The position numbers and the translations under genes were made by a program. From Amphibalanus amphitrite (Eukaryota; Arthropoda; Thecostraca; Balanomorpha; Balanidae): a DNA stretch of 64,000 bases. The notes under the pieces are model-generated. The model did not search any database. It was not told the origin of the DNA and saw only the letters and a program-made list of their open reading frames with translations. The stretch is from positions 124,001 through 188,000 of the forward strand of contig NW_024882191.1 in assembly GCF_019059575.1 (NCBI RefSeq). The letters are read 5' to 3'. This document shows, piece after piece, positions 56,031 through 64,000 of this stretch (within the stretch, counting starts at the first letter, position 1; every line of letters starts with the position of its first letter).

Positions 56031-59000
56031 GCCGCCGCTCCTCGGTCCCCGCTGTGGTAGCCTCTTCTAAGGCGGCTCGCACGACCCCGCTGATCCAGGG
56101 CACCATCGATGGCGTCCGCGTCACGTGGCTGGCTGATACTGGCAGTGACGTCACCTTCGTCACCAGCAGCTGTCCGGCGGTAAGGCGCAAGGCGTTCCGG
56201 CCCCCCGCGCACCCTGCCTTGGCCCCAGTGACCATTGATGGCACGCCGCTGAAGGTGAGGGGAACTGTTGATGCGACCATTGTGTGTGGCCACCTGCCGG
56301 CGCAACGTCACACAATACTGATCATTGACAGTGTGAATACGGAGTGCGTGCTCGGCAATGATTTTTTGTCCCTGTACGGTGAAGTGGCACTCGACTTCGT
56401 GCGCATGACAATGAGGATGACCGAACCTTCCACGGCCGACAGACATGCGCCCAGCAGCGGGGGCGGGCCCGGTGAGAGGCCGGTGCAGCCCAGCGGCCCA
56501 GCTGTGATGGCGGACGCAGGGAGCCGCTGCGCCAGGACCGATGCTCCTGCCTGGCCAGCAGCGGTCAGCTCACCGGCCGAGGACGACGGACACCCGGTTG
56601 AGCTCGCAGCGGACGTCACGGTTCCCGCAGCGTCTGAGGTGCTGTTGATGGGCAGGGTACTGGCCGGCGCTCGGTGGGTGCCTGGGCAGCACATCAGCCT
56701 GGTCGAAGACGGGAAGTTCACACAGCGCTACGGGGACAGCCTATGTGTCTCAAACTCTGTGGACGTTATCAGGGCTGACAGCGTGGTCCAGTTGCGACTA
56801 TGCAATCCAGGCCAGAGTGATGTGAAATTGTACAGGTCGTGCACCGTCGCCCGATGTACAGGCTACGTGGACCCGCCGGCGGTGCGCGCCTCGACGCTGA
56901 GTGGCCTCAGTCAGGCGGAGCGGGAGGCAAGAGATCGACGGCTGAAGGACACCGTACGCAGCAAGGTGGCTGAGGCGGACGTAACGGACGAGCAGCGCCG
57001 AGCTCTGGCGGCGGTGCTTCTTCAACGCAGCGACGCGTTCTCTGTGCAGGGCGAGGTCGGCATGTGTGACCTGGTGAAGCACCGCATACGGCTCAAAGAC
57101 CCGTGTCAGACGCCCATCCGGATTCCTCCGCGCCGGACTGACTGGGAGACCCGACGGAAGACCGAGGAATTCTGCGATGATCTTCTACGGAAAGGACTCA
57201 TCCGCAAGAGCCACAGCCCCTGGAGCGCGCCTGTCGTCATGTGCAAGAAGAAGGACGGCAGCAGCCGACTGACAATCGATTATCGAGGCCTCAACAAGGT
57301 TACTGAGTTCGACGCGCACCCACTCGTCCGGATCGACGATGCTCTGGACTGTCTACAGGACAACAGCTTCTTCACCACACTCGACCTGGCCAGCGGATAC
57401 TGGCAGTTCAAGATGGACGAGCGCGACATCGAGAAGACGGCGTTCTCGACGCACAGTGGCCACTACGAGTGGCTGAGAATGCCTATGGGACAGAAGAACT
57501 CCGGTGCAACCCTGCAGATGGCGCTCCAGATGCTTCTGGCGGACTCCAACTGGCTGTACACGCTGTCGTACGTGGACGACGTCATCCTCTGGTCGAGGGA
57601 TTTCGACACTCACCTGAAACGACTGGACGAAATCCTGGGGAAGTTCGCGGACGCCAGTCTGCTGCTGAAGCTGGAGAAGTGCAGCTTCGCCCAGAGGGAA
57701 GTGCGCTACCTGGGGTACCTGGTGACCCAGCTCGGAATCCGGCCAGACCCAGCCAAGCTAAAGGCCGTGAGTGACTACCCGACACCAACAACGCATGAGG
57801 AGCTGCAGAGGTTCGTTGGCCTCACATCTTACTACCGACGCTTCTGTCAGAAGTATGCCGACATCGCTAAGCCGCTGCTGAAACTCTTGGAGAGGAAGGC
57901 TGACCGTTCCTTCAAGAACGTCTTCAAGTGGACTACCGAGTGTGACGGTGCCTTCCAACGCCTGAGGGACGTTCTCGTGACTGCTCCAGTCCTGGTGTAC
58001 CCCAAGATGGACAGCGACTTTGAGCTGACCACTGATGCGTCTGATGTTGGGATTTCAGCGATCCTGTCTCAGAACGGCCGACCCGTTGCATTTGCTAGCA
58101 GAGTGCTGACCAAGGCTGAACGGAACTACTCTACTACGGAGAAGGAGTGTTTGGGACTGGTCTGGGCCGTAGAGCACTTCAGGGTCTACATCTACGGGAG
58201 ACGATGTGTCCTCAGAACGGACCACAACCCGCTGTTGGCCCTGGCCTCATCGAACAAATTGAAGGGACGCCTTGCCAGATGGGCTCTGAAGCTCTCGGAG
58301 TTTGAGCTCGACATAGAGCACGTTGCTGGGAAGTCCATTCCTCACGCTGACGCGCTGTCCCGTGCGCCGGTCAGCGCGGTGCAACTAACAGACACGGCTC
58401 TGGTGACGCCGGAGGAGCAGGAGAGGGACGACACGCTGCGCTACGTCAAGGACGGCATCGCGACCGGCAGGCTGGCTCAGACTGCCCCGGAGGGAGCACG
58501 GCAGTTGTGGAGAAGGAGAGGCACGTTGAGGATCGAAGCCGGCCTGCTGATTAACAGACACAAGTTTCGCGGTCGAGAACGCGATCAAATTGTCGTGCCG
58601 GCCCACCTGGTACCTGCAGTACTGAGGCTAGCGCACGACGAGCCAATGTCGGGTCACCAGGGAGGAAGGCGGACGCTGCACAGAGTAAAAGACCGGTTTT
58701 TCTGGAGCTCAATGATCTCAGACGTCCTCGACTGGTGCCATACATGTCAAACATGCCTTCATGTAAAGCAGGCGGACCAACGCGACAGGGCCCCACACCA
58801 ACCGCTTCCGGTTCCACTGCGGCCATGGGATTTCGTGTCTATCGACATCTGCGGACCTTTCTCGCCCAGCCGGAGGGGTAACAAGTACATACTTGTCGTC
58901 ACAGACCAGGCAACGAAATGGACAGAAGCGTTCCCGATGGAGCGTCAGGATGCCGAGAGCGTCTGCAAGATTGTTATGGACGAGATCATCTGCCGTTTCG

Positions 59001-59944
59001 GTGTTATGCGTCAGATTCACTCGGATCAAGGGAAGCAGTTCGAGTCTGAGCTCTTCCGTAAGCTATGCGCAAGATTTGGGATAAAGAAAAGCCGAACATC
59101 CTCCTATCACCCACAGGGGAACCCGCAAGCAGAGCGGTTCATGAGAACACTCGGCAACATGCTCCGGGCCTACGTGTCAGAGAACCATGCTGACTGGGAC
59201 GAGAGGCTCCCGGACGTCATGGCTGCATACCGAACAAGCGTACACGACACAACAGGTCAGACGCCTCACATGCTGCTGCTCGGCTACGAGGCCACAACTC
59301 CAACGGAACTCGCAGCAGGTCGCACCCGAGACGACAGTCAGATGGGGTCACGACTGCGTGAGCTTGACGAGCTGCGCCACCAAGTGAAGGAGAAGGTGGA
59401 AACCAGCAGGCGTGACCACCGGCAGAAGCAAACTGTCAGATTCCGTCAACACGCTCCGGGGGACTTTGTAATGGTGTCTAACATGAGCAGAAAAGTTGGT
59501 GTCAGTCCAAAGCTTTCCAACAAGTGGATTGGACCGTTCGAGGTCCTCCAACTGAAGAGCGAGGTAACCTACCGCGTAAAGGAAGTCAACGGCAGGAAAC
59601 GTTCTATGATCGTGCATCACGACCGCCTGCGTGCCTGTCCGATGAGGCCGGACCGACTGCTCCCCGTGGACAGCGGTCCGGACAGCGGCAGTTCAACCCC
59701 CGTCCGGCCGGCGCCGGCGCCGGCACGTCGGACTGACGAGGCCGGACTGAGCTCGTTCGTGGACCTGACAGTGGAGGAGCCGAGCGACAGCGCGGTACCG
59801 GACGAATCTCGCGAACTGGAAGCTGCTGAAAACGCACCTGCTGAAGAGCCTGCTGAATCGGAGCCTTGTTCTCCGCCCGAACTGAGCCGCTACCCGCAAC
59901 GCCGTTGCCGGCCTCCGCAGTGGCTCACCTACGAGAGGATGTAG
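55967..59944 (+). CDS. pol: pol of the short-LTR element
   Basis: 1325 codons. Order of parts: aspartic protease, reverse transcriptase, RNase H, integrase with a GPY/F-like module, then an acidic, Pro-rich tail. The order is that of Ty3/gypsy elements. It looks whole. Confidence 0.95.
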   Translation: MSVPASRGPAFGKRQRAEEDVSRRSSVPAVVASSKAARTTPLIQGTIDGVRVTWLADTGSDVTFVTSSCPAVRRKAFRPPAHPALAPVTIDGTPLKVRGTVDATIVCGHLPAQRHTILIIDSVNTECVLGNDFLSLYGEVALDFVRMTMRMTEPSTADRHAPSSGGGPGERPVQPSGPAVMADAGSRCARTDAPAWPAAVSSPAEDDGHPVELAADVTVPAASEVLLMGRVLAGARWVPGQHISLVEDGKFTQRYGDSLCVSNSVDVIRADSVVQLRLCNPGQSDVKLYRSCTVARCTGYVDPPAVRASTLSGLSQAEREARDRRLKDTVRSKVAEADVTDEQRRALAAVLLQRSDAFSVQGEVGMCDLVKHRIRLKDPCQTPIRIPPRRTDWETRRKTEEFCDDLLRKGLIRKSHSPWSAPVVMCKKKDGSSRLTIDYRGLNKVTEFDAHPLVRIDDALDCLQDNSFFTTLDLASGYWQFKMDERDIEKTAFSTHSGHYEWLRMPMGQKNSGATLQMALQMLLADSNWLYTLSYVDDVILWSRDFDTHLKRLDEILGKFADASLLLKLEKCSFAQREVRYLGYLVTQLGIRPDPAKLKAVSDYPTPTTHEELQRFVGLTSYYRRFCQKYADIAKPLLKLLERKADRSFKNVFKWTTECDGAFQRLRDVLVTAPVLVYPKMDSDFELTTDASDVGISAILSQNGRPVAFASRVLTKAERNYSTTEKECLGLVWAVEHFRVYIYGRRCVLRTDHNPLLALASSNKLKGRLARWALKLSEFELDIEHVAGKSIPHADALSRAPVSAVQLTDTALVTPEEQERDDTLRYVKDGIATGRLAQTAPEGARQLWRRRGTLRIEAGLLINRHKFRGRERDQIVVPAHLVPAVLRLAHDEPMSGHQGGRRTLHRVKDRFFWSSMISDVLDWCHTCQTCLHVKQADQRDRAPHQPLPVPLRPWDFVSIDICGPFSPSRRGNKYILVVTDQATKWTEAFPMERQDAESVCKIVMDEIICRFGVMRQIHSDQGKQFESELFRKLCARFGIKKSRTSSYHPQGNPQAERFMRTLGNMLRAYVSENHADWDERLPDVMAAYRTSVHDTTGQTPHMLLLGYEATTPTELAAGRTRDDSQMGSRLRELDELRHQVKEKVETSRRDHRQKQTVRFRQHAPGDFVMVSNMSRKVGVSPKLSNKWIGPFEVLQLKSEVTYRVKEVNGRKRSMIVHHDRLRACPMRPDRLLPVDSGPDSGSSTPVRPAPAPARRTDEAGLSSFVDLTVEEPSDSAVPDESRELEAAENAPAEEPAESEPCSPPELSRYPQRRCRPPQWLTYERM

Positions 59945-59965
59945 CCTGAAGTGGGGAGGGAGGTG

Positions 59966-60157
59966 TGTGGCGGTCACACTTCGTCCTCCCCTCTCTGCGC
60001 CCGCGCGACCGCCCCTGCGCGCGGCCGGCCGGACGACCGTCCGCCGGCTAACCTCTGCCCCGGGGCGGAAGGTCACGACCCTGGCCCGCCCCGCCCGGCC
60101 GAGCGCCGCGCGGGCCCGACAGTTTACTGCGAGTCGTCAAGGTGAGTGCGCTCAACA
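59966..60157 (+). repeat. 3' LTR of the short-LTR element
   Basis: 192 bp, preceded by the purine tract GTGGGGAGGGAGGTG. Confidence 0.9.
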
Positions 60158-61127
60158 CGTTATGAAGTTTTTCTCGAATAACTTTCAAGGTATCCCAGCT
60201 AGGAACAAACTAATAGCACCATCGTGATCCTCTCGTCGATCCGCATCGAAACATATGTATGTTGACCTCGAAAGGTCGAAAAGTCAAAAGTTGACCTTAG
60301 ATCACGTGACCTAAGGTCAACTTTTGACCTTTCGACCTTTTGAGGTCAACATACATATGTTTCGATGCGGATCGACGAGAGGATCACGATGGTGCTATTA
60401 GTTTGTTCCTAGCTGGGATACCTTGAAAGTTATTCGAGAAAAACTTCATATATATATGTATAGTGCCGCTATTTTGACTTCCTTTTAGCTCCTGTGACGT
60501 CATCTTTGACCTGACCTGAAAATGACCTTAGTAAAATTATAGACCTTATCCGTGTGTACCCTTTACCGTTTACCGCTTGTCGCTATCTTGCTAAATTTAT
60601 TCTCGAGATCTCGCTGTCGCTCCCGCTCGTAATAATGGACAGGTCATAAAAATGACCTGACCTGAGGTCAACGCAGGGCGATAACCACTTTTTTTACTAT
60701 CGCGTATGAATGACAATCGATAAGGCTTTAATCGTCATCAGACAAAATTGCAACTTTCAGTGGGGAAAATATCAAGGTCACTTTTCGAAAAATAGGACAA
60801 AAGGTCACGTGATCAAAATTTTCAAAAATTGAAAATCCGAGATAGCCAAAATGTTTGTTGGTTGATTGTGAGTTGAACCATATGAAGTTTTATCCTAAAA
60901 AAACTAATAGTTTCTGAGTTATAGGCCGCCAAACATAGGGCTGCAGCGCGAACTCCAAGAATTGCCCGAGGCTATATCTCGGAAACCGTTGTTCGAAGAA
61001 AAAAATCCTTGCCACAGCTGGCTTCCCCGCCCATCACAACCCCTTACACCAGTTTTCAATGAAGAATAAAATATGAGGGTGCAAATTTAATTTTTTATTT
61101 GTCGATTTGTCGTGGAACGCCCCGTGT

Positions 61128-61350
61128 GCTGTTTGTCAGTGTTTGTTCCTTCCTCGTCCGCTGTTTTTCAGTGTTTGCTCTCCCTCGTCCGCTGATTGTC
61201 AGTGTTTGTTACTTCCTCTTCCTCTGTTTGTCAGTGTTTCCTCATTGTCCGCTGTTTGTTGTCAGTGTTTGCTCCTTCCCCGTTCGCTGTTTGTTAGTGT
61301 TTCCCCCTCCGCGTCCGCTGTTTGTAGCCAGTGTTTGCTCCTTCCTCGTT
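61128..61350 (+). repeat. Intronic minisatellite, right part
   Basis: Continues the array interrupted at 54255, with the same CAGTGTTTG(T/C)TCCTTCC and CGTCCGCTGTTTGT units. Confidence 0.85.
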
Positions 61351-61482
61351 CGCTGTATCCTTGCTTTGGGTGTCCCAGTGGTAGGTTTCGGCGCCACTAT
61401 AGTCGGTTTATTTAACGATGGCGGGTGGCTTAAAGCGCACCAATGAATATGGCACGAGATGAGCGGTAGGATTGAACAGAAT

Positions 61483-61886
61483 GGCCCTGTTCATGAACCC
61501 CGGCGGTCGCTGCGGCCAGCCGGGTTGTTACGTCACGAAAAGGGGTGGGGCTCATGTAGTATGACGAATGTATGACGTCACCTTGCTGCGGCCGCTGCGA
61601 TCTCTGCGGCCGCAATCCAGCGACCGCCGGTCCGCAAGAAAACTAATTGCACTGAACTTGGCGCACTGAAGTCAAATAGGCGCAAGCCGTGTTGTCATGG
61701 AGACGATTTTGTAAACAAATTATCTAGCGGTGTGCGTCAGTTGTAAACAATTGTCGGAAACTATTTCGGCAGCAGACGCTGTTCATGGAACGCTGCTGCG
61801 GCCGAGTGAGTGATGACGTTTCAAAAATGGGCGAGGCATAGAACCTGCGGCCGGCCGCAGCGACCGCAGACTTCATGAACAGGGCC
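61483..61886. mobile_element. 404-bp MITE with GGCCCTGTTCATGAA ends
   Basis: Perfect 15-bp inverted ends GGCCCTGTTCATGAA, followed after four bases by the inverted GCGGTCGCTGCGGCC. No target-site duplication is clear. It has TGACGT and GCGGCCGC motifs inside and no ORF. A GGCCCTGTT motif at 38370 hints at a relative in the middle of the window. Confidence 0.82.
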
Positions 61887-62265
61887 AAGGTTAAAATGTA
61901 AAATCAAGAGGAAGTTGATATTTTTAGATGAACGGCGTTAAAAGGTATTGATGCTTCTCGTGCGCCGCTTTCCACCAAAGCGCTAAAAGCGATCCGCCAT
62001 CGTTACATGGCGCCCCATGACACGTCCTAGCCCCGGACCGAAGAAATTCTTGGATTTGCCCATGGTGAGGGTTTCTAGGAGCTTAAGTCTAATCGTTTCG
62101 ATCACGACTAACTTTTCCCAAAAGTTTTACCTTCTTCCAATGTATTCCAATGTTAGGCCTAAACTATCCATTGCCGAATCGGAATCTGTTTGGTAATCGT
62201 AAGTCGTAACAATCCACTATGAATTGGGTACCCGATTGACAACTTAAATAATGGTGCCTTTTGTC
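61887..62265. other. Unassigned intronic DNA
   Basis: No exon, RNA or repeat supported. Short inverse similarity between about 61420 and 61990 (AACGATGGCGG) may mark an older insertion around the MITE. Confidence 0.35.
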
Positions 62266-62326
62266 CCCGTCTGTCTGTACCGCTGTCTGTACCGCTGTGT
62301 GTACCGTCTGTCTGTACCGCTGTGTG
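62266..62326. repeat. (CTGTCTGTACCG)n microsatellite, left part
   Basis: Four to five 10-12-bp units of CTGT(C/G)TGTACCG. It continues at 63224 on the far side of an inserted element. Confidence 0.88.
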
Positions 62327-62328
62327 TA

Positions 62329-63221
62329 GGGGAAGTTGGGGGAACGCCGAAGACTTTTTTTTCTGACGTCCGTAGCACGCAAGGTAGACAACATAAGCTA
62401 TTCTTGTTGGCGTCATTCGAGAGGCCAGTCTTTTGCCTTTCAAACATACCAGGCGCATTTGATGAATTCGCATACCGTTAAGCGCACAAACTAAAAATAT
62501 CAAAGAAGTGACTTTTTCGGCGTTGCCCCGGACTGCGGGGAAAGCCGAAAATGGGAGAAATGATCTACGGGGAATGCCGACATTGATGTTTTGCCATTTT
62601 ATCTCAAACTTTATCCAGAATTGATCAAAGCTGACACGCGTTTTAAGAGCTTGAGGACGCGGTGCACCCTGGAAGTTATAATTGTGTGATATAATAAGAA
62701 CATGCCAGGTAAATCATTCCTTATAGGTAACAGGCCGTTGTGTCGGTTGAAAGTGTAATTTGTGTGACTAAAAATACGCGTTGCTATTCTACAGCAGTAA
62801 AGTCCACGTAGCGTGCTTTTAACACGTGCGTAATCGCACGTTTTCGGCATTACCCCAGCCTGCCATACTTTCATTTGCAGGCCCATAACTTTTCAACGTG
62901 CTGTATAAATTTCAAATAGGCAGCACACTTATGCAAAGACATGCTAAAGATTACTTGACCGAATTGGCCAGACAAACGGTAGCATAATGAGTAAGAAATG
63001 CAGCTTCAAAGGCGCATGTAGTACAAGGGAAACGTACCTTGAAAACGCTCTTGGCGCCCTCACAGTCGAAGTATTCCGAATGACGACTCGTAACAAACAT
63101 GCGATAATTGTAGTCACTTAAGCTTCAGAGCATCACTGACAGGTGGCATCCATGTCTTACGGTTTTCGAAATATCTCGAATTTCGGCTTTGCCCCAACTC
63201 CGGCATTGCCCCAACTTCCCC
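62329..63221. mobile_element. TA-flanked non-autonomous DNA element (GGGGAAG family, 2)
   Basis: Begins GGGGAAGTTGGGG and ends CCCCAACTTCCCC, with TA at 62327-62328 and 63222-63223. The same plan as 3087-4022 with a different interior (GCCGAA and TTGCCCC motifs). 893 bp, no credible ORF. It splits the CTGTCTGTACCG array. Confidence 0.82.
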
Positions 63222-63223
63222 TA

Positions 63224-63385
63224 CCGCTGTCTGTACCGCTGTCTGTACCGTTGTCTATACCGCTGTGTGTACCGTTGTCTATACCGCTGTGTGTACCGCC
63301 GTCTATACCGTTGTCTGTACCGCTGTCTGTACCGCTGTGTGTACCGCTGTCTGTACCGCCGTCTGTACCGCTGTGTGTACCGCCG
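63224..63385. repeat. (CTGTCTGTACCG)n microsatellite, right part
   Basis: About fifteen CTGT(C/G)TGTACCG(C/T)-type units run up to the next exon. ORFs of 112-165 codons over it are low-complexity by-products. Confidence 0.9.
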
Positions 63386-63428
63386 CCTGCGGCCCGGTGT
63401 TCCCACGCCGCCGTGCCCGCTCCGGCAG

Positions 63429-63550
63429 CTCCTCCCGCAGTCGGTCCAGCTCGTTCTCGTCGGCCAGCCGGTCGGGCAGCAGTCGCAGCTCGTCTCGCAG
63501 CCGGTCCGGCAGCAGCGGCTCGCGATCGCCGCGACCCGGCCGGCGCAAGG
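63429..63550 (+). CDS. ZC3H18: ZC3H18-like protein, coding exon 6 (gene continues)
   Basis: Forty-one residues of Ser/Arg repeats (SSRSRSSSFSSASRSGSSRS and SPRPGRRK), matching the long Ser/Arg-rich tract after the KSPKK motif in human ZC3H18. The acceptor CTCCGGCAG restores the Phe codon split at exon 5; the donor is AAGG|GTGAGT at 63550, phase 1. The pyrimidine tract before the acceptor is poor, so the exon start is less certain than its frame. The rest of the gene lies beyond the window. Confidence 0.75.
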
Positions 63551-64000
63551 GTGAGTTAATAGTGATACACAGACTGGTCTCGGCCGGCGCAGGGGTGAGT
63601 TGATATACACAGACTGGTCTCGGCCGGCGCAGAGGTGAGTTGACACACAGACTGGTCTCGGCCGGCGCAGGGGTGAGTTGACACACAGACTGGTCTCGGC
63701 CGGCGCAGGGGTGAGTTAACACACAGACTGGTCTCGGCCGGCGCAGGGGTGAGTTGACAGACACAGACTGGTCTCGGCCGGCGCAGGGGTGAGTTGACAC
63801 ACAGTCACTGGTCTCGGCCGGCGCAGGGGTGAGTTAATAGTGACACACAGACACTGGTCTCGGCCGGCGCAGGGGTGAGTTGACACACAGACACTGGTCT
63901 CGGCCGGCGGAGGGGTGAGTTAATAGTGACTTACAGACACTGGTCTCGGCCGTCGCAGGGGTGAGTTGACACACAGACTCTGGTCTCGGCCGGCGCAGGG
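63536..64000 (+). repeat. ZC3H18: Minisatellite duplicating the exon 6 donor site
   Basis: Twelve units of about 38-46 bp (the last cut by the window edge), each starting CGGCCGGCGCA and followed by GGGGTGAGTT and ACACACAGACTGGTCT. The first unit is the end of exon 6 with its splice donor. Eleven GTGAGTT copies follow one another. Confidence 0.93.

Larger units (their letters stand above)
54930..60157 (+). mobile_element. Ty3/gypsy LTR retrotransposon, short LTRs, looks whole
   Basis: 5.2-kb element with 192-bp LTRs that differ at about one position, gag, pol and a purine-rich tract before the 3' LTR. It is inserted in the left arm of the palindrome, in sense with the host gene, in intron 5. 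No break is apparent; the LTR match makes it recent. The clade is not assigned. A target duplication could not be fixed because the arm differs there by small indels. Confidence 0.92.
54260..61123. mobile_element. Giant palindromic (foldback) GGTCA element
   Basis: Starts GGGGCGTTCCACGACAAATC and ends with its inverse; GTGT flanks both sides (54256-54259, 61124-61127). The right arm (60306-61123, 818 bp) is the reverse complement of 54260-54929 plus 60158-60305 (670 + 148 = 818 bp). The arms meet at CACGTG (60303-60308) with no spacer. Both arms hold GGTCA/TGACC clusters. Any ORF is incidental. The left arm is interrupted by the LTR element 54930-60157. Confidence 0.9.

Noticed and set aside
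63303-63800. Minus-strand 165-codon repetitive ORF (TPAPAETSLC units)
   Set aside because: Translation of the splice-donor minisatellite.
63536-64000. CRISPR-like spacing of repeats
   Set aside because: Units are contiguous minisatellite copies with no unique spacers, in an animal intron.

Overview
The window is animal nuclear DNA: split genes with GT-AG introns, G+C-rich exons, and a very large load of transposable elements. An invertebrate, plausibly an arthropod such as a crustacean, fits best (a CsRn1-type Ty3/gypsy element, extremely G+C-rich exons, many short-unit tandem arrays). No sequence here names the species, so this is inference.

Host genes. Two are recognisable. At the left edge, on the minus strand, is a two-exon secreted ribonuclease T2 (1045-2554). 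At the right edge, on the plus strand, is a ZC3H18-like CCCH zinc-finger protein: six coding exons from 50384 to 63550, running off the right edge. Human ZC3H18 links the nuclear cap-binding complex to RNA-decay factors. Its fifth intron is 9.4 kb and holds a split minisatellite, a giant palindrome carrying a young LTR retrotransposon, two smaller DNA elements and a split microsatellite. The last visible exon ends in a tandem array that repeats its 5' splice site.

The middle (about 3-48 kb) is almost wholly repeats, and much of it can be read as nested insertions. One 1.9-kb element is present twice. Copy A (8087-10930) is interrupted once. Copy B runs from 11344 to 45845 because three large insertions split it; removing them leaves about 1.91 kb in each copy. 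The insertions are an 8-bp-TSD hAT-like element (12036-15325), an element or element pair with a 2-bp TT duplication (15887-31387), and a second 8-bp-TSD hAT-like element (31863-45642). These contain further insertions, including a whole-looking CsRn1-type LTR element (25109-31320), two more hAT-like elements, an SINE-like retroposon and several MITEs.

A second theme is a set of TTAA-flanked, piggyBac-like non-autonomous elements (for example 9235-10159, 40329-41235, 45858-46748, 46827-48001). They start with CCC, carry facing G-run and C-run blocks near their ends, and are packed with GGTCA/TGACC motifs, the core half-site of nuclear receptors. Similar GGTCA-rich blocks lie throughout the window and form the arms of the giant palindrome (54260-61123). 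The hAT-like elements instead are filled with short-unit tandem arrays, different in each one.
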